A DNA stretch of 59,420 nt. It comes from Nocardia neocaledoniensis. GTDB taxonomy: Bacteria > Actinomycetota > Actinomycetes > Mycobacteriales > Mycobacteriaceae. How positions within the stretch are numbered: position 1 is the first letter of the stretch; every line of letters starts with the position of its first letter. A model generated the notes under the pieces. That model was not told the DNA's origin. It saw only the letters and a program-made list of their open reading frames with translations, and made no database searches. The position numbers and the translations under genes are program-made. The DNA is taken from positions 1 to 59,420 of the forward strand of contig NZ_JARWOJ010000417.1 in the NCBI RefSeq assembly GCF_029868625.1. The letters run 5' to 3'. Shown piece after piece: positions 1 through 8,411 of this stretch.

Positions 1-120
1 GCGACCCCCAGTTCGGCCCCGCGGGGTCGCCGGCCCGCGACACGCCGGGCCTCGCCGGGCCGGCCCCGCAGGCCCCCCCGCCGCGCGCGCACCCCCCGGC
101 CGGGGCTGGGCGACGTCGGG
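1..120. other. GC-rich contig edge with a hairpin
   Basis: This stretch is almost pure G and C and holds no credible gene. Arms GCGACCCC (1-8) and GGGGTCGC (23-30) can pair. It lies immediately downstream of katG on the katG coding strand, so it could hold the katG terminator. Because it is also the contig end and of low complexity, its exact sequence may be unreliable. Confidence 0.4.
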
Positions 121-2352
121 TCAGCGCAGGTCGAACCGATCGTTGTCGAGGACCTTCACCCACGCGGCGACGAAGTCGTTCACGAACTTCTCCCCCGCGT
201 CGCGCTGGCCGTAGACCTCGGCGACGGCGCGCAGCACCGAATGCGAGCCGAACACGAGGTCGTTGGCCGTGGCGGTCCAGCGCTTCGCGCCGGTGCTCCG
301 GTCGGTGCCCTCGTAGACGTTCTCCGCCGACTCCGACGCCTTCCACTCGGTGTTCTGATCGAGCAGATTGACGAAGAAATCGTTGGTCAGCACGCCGGGC
401 CGGTCGGTGAACACACCGTGCGAGGTCCCGCCGTAGTTGGCGCCGAGCGCGCGCAATCCGCCGACCAGCGCCGTCAGCTGCGGCGCCGTCACGTCGAGCA
501 TGTACGCGCGGTCGAGCAGCAGCCGCTCCAGCGGTGCCTTCTCCCCGGGGCGCACGTAGTTGCGGAAGCCGTCGGCGCGCGGTTCGAGCACGGCGAACGA
601 CTCCACGTCGGTGTTCTCCTGGGTGGCGTCGGTGCGACCGGGCGCGAACGGCACGGTGACCTTGTAACCCGCGTCGGCCGCCGCCTTCTCGACCGCCGCC
701 GAACCGGCGAGCACGATCAGGTCGGCCAGCGAGATCTTCTTGCCGCCCGCGGCCGAGGCGTTGAAGTCCTGCTGGATCCGCTCGAGCACGGGCAGCACCT
801 TCGCCAGCTCGGCGGGCTCGTTGACCTCCCACCCGCGCTGGGGTTCGAGCCGGATCCTGGCGCCGTTGGCGCCGCCGCGCTTGTCGGTGCTGCGGAAGCT
901 GGCCGCGGCCGCCCACGCCGTCTTGACCAGCTGCGTGACGGTCAGCTCGGAATCGAGCACGGTGGTCTTGAGCGCGGCGATGTCCTGCTCGTCGACCAGC
1001 GGGTGATCCACGGCCGGAACCGGGTCCTGCCACAGCTGCGGCTCGGGCACCCACGGGCCGAGGTAGCGGCTCACCGGGCCCATGTCGCGGTGCAGCAGCT
1101 TGTACCAGGCCTTGGCGAAGGCCTCGGCCAGCTCTTCGGGGTGGTCGAGCCAGCGCCGGGTGATCTCGCGGTAGATCGGGTCCTCGCGCAGCGAGAGGTC
1201 CGTGGTCAGCATCGTCGGGGTGCGGCCGGGCCCGCCGAACGGATCGGGGATGAGGCCTTCGCCCGCACCGTCTTTCGGCTTCCACTGCCAGGCGCCGGCG
1301 GGGCTCTTGGTGAGCTCCCACTCGAAGCCGTACAGATTCTGCAGGAAGCCGTTGCTCCACCGGGTCGGCGTGGCCGTCCAGACCACTTCCAGGCCGCTGG
1401 TGATGGCGTCCTTGCCCTTGCCCTCGCCGAAGGTGCTCTTCCAGCCGAGACCCTGCTGCTCGAGCGGGGCGGCCTCGGGCTCGGGACCGACGGCCGCGGC
1501 GTCACCGGCGCCGTGGGTCTTGCCGAAGCTGTGCCCGCCGACGATCAGCGCGGCGGTCTCCTCGTCGTTCATGGCCATCCGGCCGAACGTCTCGCGGATG
1601 TCGCGCGCGGCGGCCACCGGATCGGGGCGGCCGTTGGGGCCCTCCGGGTTCACGTAGATCAGGCCCATCTGGACCGCGCCGAGCGGACCGGACAGTTCGC
1701 GGTCACCGCTGTAGCGTTCGTCGCCGAGCCAGGTGTCCTCCGGACCCCAGAAGACCTCCTCTGGCTCCCAGATGTCGGGGCGGCCGAAGCCGAAGCCGAA
1801 GGTCTGGAAGCCCATCGACTCCAGGGCGACATTGCCGGCGAAGACCAGCAGGTCGGCCCACGAGATCGCGTTGCCGTACTTCTGCTTCACCGGCCAGAGC
1901 AGCCTGCGGGCCTTGTCGAGGTTGGCGTTGTCGGGCCAGCTGTTGAGCGGGGCGAAGCGCTGCGAGCCCTGCCCGCCGCCGCCACGCCCGTCCGCGATGC
2001 GGTAGGTACCCGCGGCGTGCCAGCTCATCCGGATGAACAGGCCGCCGTAGTTGCCGTAGTCGGCGGGCCACCAGTCCTGCGAATCGGTCAGGACCGCGGC
2101 GACGTCGGCCTTGAGCGCCTCGACGTCGAGCTTCTCGAATTCCTTCGCGTAGTCGAAGTCCTCGCCGAGCGGGTTGGACTTGGACGAGTGCGCGTGCAGC
2201 ACCGAGACATCGATCTGCTCGGGCCACCAGTCCTTGTTCGAGTGGGGGCGGCGGTCGGTGTCGGGCGTGGGCGACGGGATCGCCGGGTTCTCGCTCTCGC
2301 TGGTGCTGCGTGTGTCGGAGTCAGGAGTGGGTGGGCGGCTGTCGGAGGTCAC
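121..2352 (-). CDS. katG: Catalase-peroxidase KatG
   Basis: Bifunctional haem catalase-peroxidase that removes hydrogen peroxide; in mycobacteria it also activates isoniazid. Counting from the GTG start at 2352, the distal haem triad Arg108-Trp111-His112 is visible, with the covalent adduct partners Tyr233 and Met259, and the proximal ligand His274 in GGHSFGKTHG. Ser319 corresponds to Ser315 of the M. tuberculosis enzyme. The length of 743 residues and the duplicated C-terminal peroxidase-like domain are normal. The start is chosen because its GTG overlaps the furA stop (GTGA) and AGGAAGG lies just upstream. Co-transcription with furA is the usual arrangement, so repression by FurA is inferred. 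Confidence 0.97.
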   Translation of the reverse strand: MTSDSRPPTPDSDTRSTSESENPAIPSPTPDTDRRPHSNKDWWPEQIDVSVLHAHSSKSNPLGEDFDYAKEFEKLDVEALKADVAAVLTDSQDWWPADYGNYGGLFIRMSWHAAGTYRIADGRGGGGQGSQRFAPLNSWPDNANLDKARRLLWPVKQKYGNAISWADLLVFAGNVALESMGFQTFGFGFGRPDIWEPEEVFWGPEDTWLGDERYSGDRELSGPLGAVQMGLIYVNPEGPNGRPDPVAAARDIRETFGRMAMNDEETAALIVGGHSFGKTHGAGDAAAVGPEPEAAPLEQQGLGWKSTFGEGKGKDAITSGLEVVWTATPTRWSNGFLQNLYGFEWELTKSPAGAWQWKPKDGAGEGLIPDPFGGPGRTPTMLTTDLSLREDPIYREITRRWLDHPEELAEAFAKAWYKLLHRDMGPVSRYLGPWVPEPQLWQDPVPAVDHPLVDEQDIAALKTTVLDSELTVTQLVKTAWAAAASFRSTDKRGGANGARIRLEPQRGWEVNEPAELAKVLPVLERIQQDFNASAAGGKKISLADLIVLAGSAAVEKAAADAGYKVTVPFAPGRTDATQENTDVESFAVLEPRADGFRNYVRPGEKAPLERLLLDRAYMLDVTAPQLTALVGGLRALGANYGGTSHGVFTDRPGVLTNDFFVNLLDQNTEWKASESAENVYEGTDRSTGAKRWTATANDLVFGSHSVLRAVAEVYGQRDAGEKFVNDFVAAWVKVLDNDRFDLR

Positions 2353-2798
2353 GATATTCCTTCCTGGACGGGATGTTCGGGCTGCGAACATTCGGGGCAC
2401 AGGCCCCAGTAGATGACCTCGGCTTCATCGATCACGAAGCCACGGTCGTCGGAAGCGGTCAGACAGGGCGCCGGACCGACCTGGCAGTCGACATCGGCGA
2501 TCACCCCGCACGCGCGGCAGATGACGTGATGGTGGTTGTCACCGACCCGCGACTCGTAGCGGGCCACATGCCCCCTGGGCTGGATGCACCGCAGCAGACC
2601 GGCCGCGGTGAGCGCCCGGAGCGAGTCGTAGACGGCCTGGTGCGAGACCACGGACAGGCGAGCGCGCACGGCGCGGATGATGGAATCGGTATCGGCGTGC
2701 GGATGCTCGTGCACAGCGCTCAGCACCGCGATCCGCGGCGCGGTCACGCGCAGCGACACGCTTCGCAGCAGCTGCTGGAGCTCCGTGTCCGTGGGCAC
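2349..2798 (-). CDS. furA: Fur-family repressor FurA
   Basis: Metal-dependent, redox-sensitive repressor of the furA-katG operon. The 149-residue protein has an N-terminal winged helix (about residues 15-80), a His-rich segment with HHH, and paired cysteines CRACG and CPECS typical of Fur metal sites. The GTG start at 2798 lies about 20 bases downstream of the FurA operator with no obvious ribosome binding site, so the transcript may be leaderless, as reported for the mycobacterial furA. Its TGA stop overlaps the katG GTG by four bases, which implies translational coupling. Confidence 0.95.
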   Translation of the reverse strand: MPTDTELQQLLRSVSLRVTAPRIAVLSAVHEHPHADTDSIIRAVRARLSVVSHQAVYDSLRALTAAGLLRCIQPRGHVARYESRVGDNHHHVICRACGVIADVDCQVGPAPCLTASDDRGFVIDEAEVIYWGLCPECSQPEHPVQEGIS

Positions 2799-2816
2799 GC
2801 TCGCAGTGTTCTCCGC

Positions 2817-2833
2817 TTTCTGGAATCAGTCAA
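2817..2833 (-). promoter_or_regulatory. FurA operator and furA promoter
   Basis: On the minus strand this reads TTGACTGATTCCAGAAA, matching from memory the operator-promoter found before furA-katG in mycobacteria and furS in Streptomyces. TTGACT can serve as the -35 element. A weak -10 (AACACT) follows 17 bases later, which puts transcription start close to the GTG of furA. This supports autoregulation. Confidence 0.75.
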
Positions 2834-2890
2834 GCATTTGTGGGTTTCCGGTTCCTGTCACGGAGACCGACGCGGAGGACACTGGCAGAC

Positions 2891-3595
2891 ATGACTCGAT
2901 TCGACGATCTGCGCGCGCTGTTCATCAACTGCACGCTCAAGCGCTCCCCCGAGCCGAGCAATACGCAGGGGCTCATCGACGTGAGTGCCGGGATCATGGC
3001 CAGGAACGGGGTGCGGGTGTCGCACCTGCGGGCCGTCGACCACGACATCGCGACCGGGGTGTGGCCGGATATGACCGAGCACGGCTGGGCCACCGACGAG
3101 TGGCCCGCGCTGCAGCGACAGGTGATGGCGGCCGACATCCTGGTGCTGGCGGGCCCGATCTGGCTGGGCGACAACAGTTCTGTCACCAAGCGGGTGATCG
3201 AGCGCCTCTACGGCAATTCCTCGATCCTCAACGAGCACGGGCAGTACGCCTATTACGGGCGGGTCGGCGGCTGTCTGATCACCGGCAACGAGGACGGCGT
3301 CAAACACTGCGCCATGAACATCCTCTACAGCCTGCAGCATTTGGGCTACACCATCCCGCCGCAGGCCGACGCGGGCTGGATCGGCGAGGCCGGACCGGGC
3401 CCGTCCTACCTCGACCCCGGCTCCGGTGGCCCCGACAACGATTTCACCAACCGCAACACCACCTTCATGACCTGGAACCTGATGCACCTGGCCCGCGCAC
3501 TGAAGGACAACGGCGGTATCCCCGCGCACGGCAACCAGCGTTCGGAATGGGACGCGGGCTGCCGCTTCGATTTCGAGAACCCCGAGTACCGCTAG
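2891..3595 (+). CDS. Flavodoxin/NADPH-dependent FMN reductase family protein
   Basis: A 234-residue flavodoxin-fold protein. It begins with a beta strand and phosphate-binding loop (LFINCTLKRSPEPSNTQ, about residues 8-24) and has the ILVLAGPIWLGDNSSVTK segment typical of NAD(P)H-dependent FMN reductases. The ATG at 2891 follows GGAGG; the frame runs further upstream, but only into the furA promoter region. It is divergent from furA-katG, which hints at a redox role. The natural substrate cannot be read from sequence. Confidence 0.8.
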   Translation: MTRFDDLRALFINCTLKRSPEPSNTQGLIDVSAGIMARNGVRVSHLRAVDHDIATGVWPDMTEHGWATDEWPALQRQVMAADILVLAGPIWLGDNSSVTKRVIERLYGNSSILNEHGQYAYYGRVGGCLITGNEDGVKHCAMNILYSLQHLGYTIPPQADAGWIGEAGPGPSYLDPGSGGPDNDFTNRNTTFMTWNLMHLARALKDNGGIPAHGNQRSEWDAGCRFDFENPEYR

Positions 3596-3596
3596 G

Positions 3597-3634
3597 CGCT
3601 CACCCGGGGTTCGCCGCGGTGATCTGGGTGAGCG
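3597..3634 (+). terminator. Hairpin between convergent genes
   Basis: Perfect nine-base arms CGCTCACCC (3597-3605) and GGGTGAGCG (3626-3634) surround a 20-base loop just after the reductase stop codon. It has no U-tract, which is common in high-GC actinobacteria. It may serve the convergent SDR as well. Confidence 0.5.
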
Positions 3635-3723
3635 GGCACAGCCGGCGGCCGTCGCCACGAGCTCACGATCGGTCACCTGCTACGACCGGCGGCAGGCAGC
3701 GGCCTCGGACGATCGGAACGACG

Positions 3724-4665
3724 TCAGGCGTGGATGCGGGTGGCGGTGAGTTCTTCGGAGATCTGCCAGATGCGCCGGGCCGCCTCGGGGTCGCGCAAGC
3801 GGCGGTAGAGCTTCTGTTCGGCGGGTGGGCCGCCGAGGTGGCCGAGGCCGCGGGGGCCGTAGAAGCGTTCGGATTCGGCGGCGGGCGAGGTGGCGGCAAA
3901 GAGCGCGGGCAGCTTCGCCGACTCGACCGTGCCGACGACGAGACCGCGCGCGGACAACCAGCGGATGAGCTTCACCCCCGTGGTGTCCTCGGCGCGCCCG
4001 ACCTCCGGCCTGGCGGCGAGCAGGTTCGTCGGCGCGACGCCGGGGTGGGCGAGATTGCTGGTGATGCCCCAGCCGCCGGCCCGGCTACGGCGGGCGAGTT
4101 CGAGCCCGAACAGGCCGAAGGCGATCTTGGACTGGCTGTAGGCGCGCATGCCGTCGTAGGAGCGTTCCCAGTTCAGGTCGTCCCAGTTGATCCCGTTCTG
4201 ATTCGCCGCGACGCTGATCTGCGAGGTGACGCGGGCCCGCCCCGCGCGCAGCAGCGGCAGCAGGTGCCCGACGAGGGCGAAATGGCCGAGATGGTTGGTG
4301 CCGAACTGCAATTCGTAGCCGTCGGCGGTGACCTGCCGGTCCGGCGGGGTCATCACCCCGGCGTTGTTGACCAGCAGGTGGATCGGGCGGTCCTCGGCCA
4401 GCAGGCTCGCCCCGAGCGCCGCCACGGACGCCAGTGACGACAGGTCGAGTTCGCGCAGCGATACCAGCGCGTCGGGGGCCGTCCGCAGGATCTCCGTGCG
4501 CGCCGCCTCGCCCTTGCGCTGGTTGCGCACCGGCAGGACGACCTCGGCGCCCGCGGCCGCGAGGCGCGTCGCGATCCCGACCCCCATGCCGTCGCTGGCG
4601 CCGGTGACCACGGCGCGCTTGCCGCTGAGATCGGGGACGGTGATGTCGAGTGACCGACGTGGCAT
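3724..4665 (-). CDS. Short-chain dehydrogenase/reductase, retinol-dehydrogenase-like
   Basis: 313-residue NAD(P)-dependent oxidoreductase. Visible are the nucleotide-binding TGASDGMG motif (about residues 21-28), NNAG (about 99-102), and the extended-family cue FGTNHLGHF. The catalytic Tyr-Lys pair is in YSQSK (about residues 175-179). Length and pattern match the group often annotated as retinol dehydrogenase or oxidoreductase in actinobacteria. It is transcribed divergently from an MmyB-type HTH gene that probably controls it. Substrate unknown. Confidence 0.85.
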   Translation of the reverse strand: MPRRSLDITVPDLSGKRAVVTGASDGMGVGIATRLAAAGAEVVLPVRNQRKGEAARTEILRTAPDALVSLRELDLSSLASVAALGASLLAEDRPIHLLVNNAGVMTPPDRQVTADGYELQFGTNHLGHFALVGHLLPLLRAGRARVTSQISVAANQNGINWDDLNWERSYDGMRAYSQSKIAFGLFGLELARRSRAGGWGITSNLAHPGVAPTNLLAARPEVGRAEDTTGVKLIRWLSARGLVVGTVESAKLPALFAATSPAAESERFYGPRGLGHLGGPPAEQKLYRRLRDPEAARRIWQISEELTATRIHA

Positions 4666-4741
4666 GTCGCTTCTCCTTGTTCGCCTCGGCGTGCTTGGCT
4701 CGCCCTCGACGATCGTCGATCCGGGAAGCGCGATCCAGGGA

Positions 4742-4778
4742 CTACCTGTCCGTGGATACGTCCTGGTCCGGACGGTAG
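4742..4778. promoter_or_regulatory. Inverted repeat between SDR and HTH genes
   Basis: Near-palindromic arms CTACCTGTCCG (4742-4752) and CGGACGGTAG (4769-4778) pair apart from one extra base. They lie about 35 bases before the HTH start and 77 before the SDR start. The position suggests an operator for the HTH regulator acting on both genes. No experimental operator is known to me for this pair. Confidence 0.4.
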
Positions 4779-4812
4779 AACCGAACCCGAGTCGCGAAAG
4801 GGTGGAACGCCG

Positions 4813-5652
4813 ATGATCGATCGGGCCGGACTGGCCGAGTTCCTCAAACGGCGCAGGGAGTCACTACAGCCCGAGGACGTCGGGCTGCCGCGCGGGCAGC
4901 GCCGCCGGACGACGGGATTGCGCCGGGAGGAGGTCGCGGTCCTGTGTCACATGTCGACCGACTACTACGCGCGCATCGAGCAGGTACGCGGTCCCCAACC
5001 CTCCGCACAGATGACCGCCGCCATCGCCCAGGGCCTGCACCTGTCGCTCGACGAACGCGACCATCTGTTCCGCCTGGCCGGGCACACCCCGCCCGCGCGC
5101 GGCGCGCTCGGCGAGCACATCAGTCCCGGCCTGCTGCGGATTCTCGACCGGCTCAACGACACACCGGCCGAGATCGTCACCGAACTCGGGGAGACACTGC
5201 GCCAGACACCGCTCGGCCTCGCCCTCACCGGCGACACGACCCGGTTCACCGGACCCGCGCGCAGCATCGGCTACCGCTGGTTCACCGACCCCGCCGAACG
5301 CGACCGCTACGCGCCGGAGGACCACCCGTTCCTGTCGCGGATGTTCGTCGCCGGACTCCGTGAACTCACCACCGTTCGCGGTCCGGATTCCCGCGCCGCC
5401 CACTACGCCGATCTGCTCCTCGCCGAGTCCGCGGAGTTCCGCGCCCTGTGGCACACCCATGAGGTAGGCGTGCGGCCCCACGAGGTCAAACGGTTCCGGC
5501 ATCCCGAAGTCGGTGCGCTGGAGCTGAACTGCCAGACGCTGCTCGACCCCGCCCAGTCGCATCTGCTGCTGGTCTATACGGCCACGCCCGGCACCGAGAG
5601 CGCCGAGAAATTGCGGCTGCTCGCGGTCGTAGGAAGCGGGATGGTTCGCTGA
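4813..5652 (+). CDS. XRE-type regulator with MmyB-like ligand-binding domain
   Basis: 279-residue transcription factor. Residues about 7-80 form a Cro/C1-type helix-turn-helix (LRREEVAVLCHMSTDYYARIEQ). The remainder matches the PAS-like MmyB ligand-binding domain common in actinobacteria, including GYRWFTDPAERDRY and the C-terminal HPEVGALEL segment. Such regulators usually sit divergently from an SDR gene, as here, and are thought to respond to a fatty-acid-like ligand. Start ATG at 4813. Confidence 0.85.
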   Translation: MIDRAGLAEFLKRRRESLQPEDVGLPRGQRRRTTGLRREEVAVLCHMSTDYYARIEQVRGPQPSAQMTAAIAQGLHLSLDERDHLFRLAGHTPPARGALGEHISPGLLRILDRLNDTPAEIVTELGETLRQTPLGLALTGDTTRFTGPARSIGYRWFTDPAERDRYAPEDHPFLSRMFVAGLRELTTVRGPDSRAAHYADLLLAESAEFRALWHTHEVGVRPHEVKRFRHPEVGALELNCQTLLDPAQSHLLLVYTATPGTESAEKLRLLAVVGSGMVR

Positions 5653-5656
5653 TCGT

Positions 5657-6892
5657 TCAGGGGATGACGACCGGTCCCGCTGGCGCGGACGGGGTTTCGG
5701 TCCAGCGCCGGGCGGTCTCGCGCGGGGTGACGTGCTGCTCGGTCCAGGCGCTCAACAGCTGCGCGACCTTGGCGTGCATGATGACGCGCAGCCGGTCGAA
5801 CGAGGTCTGCGGGGTGTCGTCCACCTCGCCGAGCAGCAACCACCAGGCCCAGGCGACGGCGCCCGCGTTCGCCACGAAGTCCGGCAGCACGGCGATGCCG
5901 CGGGCGGCGAGCATGGCCTCGGCTTCGGGCGTGGTGGCGGCGTTCGCCGCCTCGACCACGATGCGGGCCCGCACATCGAAGGAGTTGTCCGGGGTGAGCG
6001 CGTACGAGATGGCCGCGGGGACGAGGATGTCCACGTCGGCCGAGACGATCGCGGCGCGCGGCGACTGTTCGATATCCGCCGGCAGCCGGGAACGGTCGAT
6101 CTCGCCGAAGGCGTCGCGCAGGGCCAGCAGCGCGGGGATGTCGAGCCCGTCGGCGCGGTGCAGGGTGCCCGCGGCGTCGGCGATGGTGGTGACCGTCATC
6201 CCGGCCTCGTGCAGGTAGTAGGCGGCCGAACCGCCCATGGTGCCGATCCCCTGGATCGCGACGGTGGTCGCGGCGGGCGCGCGGCCCCACGACACCGCGG
6301 CGGCGAGGCAGGCGTGCGCGACACCGTAGCCGCCGATGACATCGCCGAGCAGGAATCCGCCCTCGACCGCGGCGTCGAGCCCGCGCCTGACCCGGCGCAG
6401 CGTCGCCTCGGGATCGGCCGACCGGCGGATGGCGGCGTGGTAGCTCTGGCCGAGACCGAGCCTGTCGAACACCGCGTCGATGAGATGCTGCGGAACGCCC
6501 AGGTCCTCCGCGGTGACCCAGTGCGTGTCGAGCCACGGCCGCATCGCCTCGCAGAACCGCTCGAGCACCTCGACCGCGCGCGGATCCTTGGGGTCGAAGT
6601 CGATGCCGCCCTTGGCGCCTCCGACCGGGAGATCGAAGGTGGCGGTCTTGTCGGCCATCCCGCGCGCCAGATCCTCGACCTCGCTCAGCCTGCAGCCCGC
6701 GCGCATCCTGGTGCCGCCGGTCGCCAGGCCCGCGCGCAGCGTGTGCACGACCAGGTAGCCCACCGCCCCCGTGCTCGAATCCGTCCAGTGCAGGCGCAGA
6801 TACGGCTCGGGGCGGGCGACCACGGGAATTGTCGGAGTGGTTTGCGCGGTCACCTGCGGGGTACTCCCAGGTGAGTTCTGCATCATCGTCAC
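5657..6892 (-). CDS. Glu/Leu/Phe/Val dehydrogenase family protein
   Basis: 411-residue NAD(P)-dependent amino-acid dehydrogenase (oxidative deamination to the 2-oxo acid). The catalytic Lys lies in PVGGAKGGI (about residues 88-96), the second conserved acidic site in TAEDLGVP, and the dinucleotide site in IQGIGTMGG (about residue 215). The pocket residues do not let me choose between glutamate and branched-chain or aromatic substrates. GTG at 6892 follows GAGGAGG; an ATG six bases downstream is an alternative. Divergent from a LysR regulator that is the obvious candidate controller. Confidence 0.85.
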   Translation of the reverse strand: MTMMQNSPGSTPQVTAQTTPTIPVVARPEPYLRLHWTDSSTGAVGYLVVHTLRAGLATGGTRMRAGCRLSEVEDLARGMADKTATFDLPVGGAKGGIDFDPKDPRAVEVLERFCEAMRPWLDTHWVTAEDLGVPQHLIDAVFDRLGLGQSYHAAIRRSADPEATLRRVRRGLDAAVEGGFLLGDVIGGYGVAHACLAAAVSWGRAPAATTVAIQGIGTMGGSAAYYLHEAGMTVTTIADAAGTLHRADGLDIPALLALRDAFGEIDRSRLPADIEQSPRAAIVSADVDILVPAAISYALTPDNSFDVRARIVVEAANAATTPEAEAMLAARGIAVLPDFVANAGAVAWAWWLLLGEVDDTPQTSFDRLRVIMHAKVAQLLSAWTEQHVTPRETARRWTETPSAPAGPVVIP

Positions 6893-6981
6893 GGCGACAA
6901 CCTCCTCTTCGGGCTCGTGTCACCAGCCTGCGGCCGCATCCGCGCGCGCGTCTATTTACGGTTCGTTCACGGCGGTGTTCA

Positions 6982-6998
6982 GCATTGCTGCACAACGC
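6982..6998. promoter_or_regulatory. Candidate LysR-type operator
   Basis: The dyad GCATTGCTGCACAACGC has arms GCNTTG and CAANGC around CTGCA and contains the T-N11-A core typical of LysR sites. It lies 14 bases before the lysR start and about 90 before the dehydrogenase start, where an autoregulatory and divergent activation site would be expected. Confidence 0.4.
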
Positions 6999-7012
6999 AT
7001 ACGCTCGGTCCC

Positions 7013-7951
7013 ATGGACCTGTCGCTGCCCCGCCTGCGCATGTTGCGCGAGCTGCACCGACGCGGGACGATCACTGCCGCGGCGTCCGCGCTGCACTACA
7101 CCGCGTCGGCGGTGTCCCAGCAGCTGGCGCAGCTCGAACGCGATGTCGGCTCCCGGCTGCTCGAGCGGCGCGGCCGCCGGGTACAGCTCACCGATCGCGG
7201 CGTGCTGCTCGCCGAGCACGCCGAGGAGATCCTGGCCCTGGTCGAACGCGCCACCCAGGCGCTCGAGGACTCGGGCGAATCGGTGACGGCCACGCTGACC
7301 GCGGGCGTGTGGGCGTCGGTGGCCTCGGGCCTGCTCCCCGACGCACTCACCACGCTGGCCCGCACCCATCCCGGAATCCTGGTGCGCACCAGGGAACTCG
7401 CGCCGGAGGCGACCGCGGCGGCGGTCCGCGACGGCGCCCTCGATCTGTCGTTCGCGCTCGACTACTCCAACTCCCCCATGACCTGGGATCACGGCCTGGA
7501 ACGCGCCGTGATCGCGGTGGAGCGGATCCACGCCGCCGTCCCGGCCGGCGCGGTGCCGTCGACGCGGGTGACGCTGGCCGAGCTGGCCGAGTACCCGTGG
7601 ATCCTGGCGCCTGCCCGCTCGCATTTCGGCAACTCGGCCCGCCTGGCGTTCCAGTCCGCGGGGATCGCGCCGCGGATCGACCACGAGGTGGAGGAGCAGG
7701 CCACCGCGATGGCGATGGCGGCGGCCGGGCTCGGTGTCACGCTGGTCTCCGACCTCGGGCTCGCCCTGCGTCCGCCGGGGGTGGACATCGTGGCCCTCGG
7801 CGACATCCTCACCCGGACGGTGTCGCTGGCCTATCGCACCAATTCCGCGCGCAGAACGGCGCTGCTGCTCGTCATCGACGCGATCCGCGCCGCCGCCGCC
7901 GGGAAGGGACTCGACGCTTCCCCGCCCGCCCCGATCGAACCGCCGGAATAG
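7013..7951 (+). CDS. LysR-family transcriptional regulator
   Basis: 312 residues with an N-terminal winged HTH (LRMLRELHRRGTITAAASALHYTASAVSQQLAQLE, given here only as residues about 7-41 of the domain) followed by a periplasmic-binding-like effector domain. The ATG at 7013 is the first that gives a standard LysR N-terminus; the open frame further upstream is the promoter region. Divergent from the amino-acid dehydrogenase, which is its likely target. Confidence 0.9.
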   Translation: MDLSLPRLRMLRELHRRGTITAAASALHYTASAVSQQLAQLERDVGSRLLERRGRRVQLTDRGVLLAEHAEEILALVERATQALEDSGESVTATLTAGVWASVASGLLPDALTTLARTHPGILVRTRELAPEATAAAVRDGALDLSFALDYSNSPMTWDHGLERAVIAVERIHAAVPAGAVPSTRVTLAELAEYPWILAPARSHFGNSARLAFQSAGIAPRIDHEVEEQATAMAMAAAGLGVTLVSDLGLALRPPGVDIVALGDILTRTVSLAYRTNSARRTALLLVIDAIRAAAAGKGLDASPPAPIEPPE

Positions 7952-7958
7952 CACGAGC

Positions 7959-7991
7959 CGTCCGGCCGGGCGCGCGTTCCCCGACCGGACG
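7959..7991 (+). terminator. Hairpin between convergent genes
   Basis: Arms CGTCCGG (7959-7965) and CCGGACG (7985-7991) lie directly after the lysR stop and just before the stop of the convergent thiolase operon. A GGG/CCC pair can extend the stem inside the loop. It probably works in both directions. Confidence 0.45.
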
Positions 7992-8000
7992 ACACCTTGC

Positions 8001-8402
8001 TCAGACCAGTTCGGGAACGCGCAGATGCGCGAAGCCGAGCCGGAACTCCGCCACCTCGACGACATCGGCGCCCACGTCGCGGACCACCGCCGCCCTGAGC
8101 CGGTCGGTCTGCTGACGGCTGCTCTCCAGCTCCTCGACGCTCGACCACACGGTCGAGCCCACCGCACGGCCCGTGGACCGGTCGACGCACAGGCTCGCGC
8201 TGCGGAACCCCTCCAACCCCGCCCCGACCGCCACCCCCGGCGGGGCGCCGGCGCCGGCGCGGTGCGCCGGGATCGGGTCGTTGGTGGCCGCGGCGTACTC
8301 GGCGATCCGCTCGGCCGTGACGGCGAATTCCTCGGCGTCACTCCACTTCTCCAGTCCTGAGTCGTCGAACTCGACGGCCCGGCCCGCTGCCTGCGCTGTC
8401 AT
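8001..8402 (-). CDS. Small protein: MaoC-like N-terminus joined to an ABM-like C-terminus
   Basis: 133 residues, third gene of the thiolase operon, 9 bases after the SRPBCC gene. Residues about 24-57 (VTAERIAEYAAATNDP, then PAHRAG and APPGVAV) resemble the start of a MaoC/FAS1-type dehydratase domain. Residues about 63-133 (EGFRSASLCVDRSTGRAVG onward) resemble the second half of an antibiotic-biosynthesis-monooxygenase/dimeric alpha-beta barrel. Neither domain is complete, so it looks like an in-frame fusion of two fragments. Function unknown; it may be a decayed or newly formed fusion. Confidence 0.6.
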   Translation of the reverse strand: MTAQAAGRAVEFDDSGLEKWSDAEEFAVTAERIAEYAAATNDPIPAHRAGAGAPPGVAVGAGLEGFRSASLCVDRSTGRAVGSTVWSSVEELESSRQQTDRLRAAVVRDVGADVVEVAEFRLGFAHLRVPELV

Positions 8403-8411
8403 CGGCGCGCC

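Noticed and set aside
241..2412. A 723-codon open frame antisense to katG, and similar long antisense frames opposite dnaE2, icd, glpD and the WD40 gene
   Set aside because: They mirror GC-rich codon bias, give Arg/Gly/Ala-rich products without any domain, and lie opposite genes with clear families.
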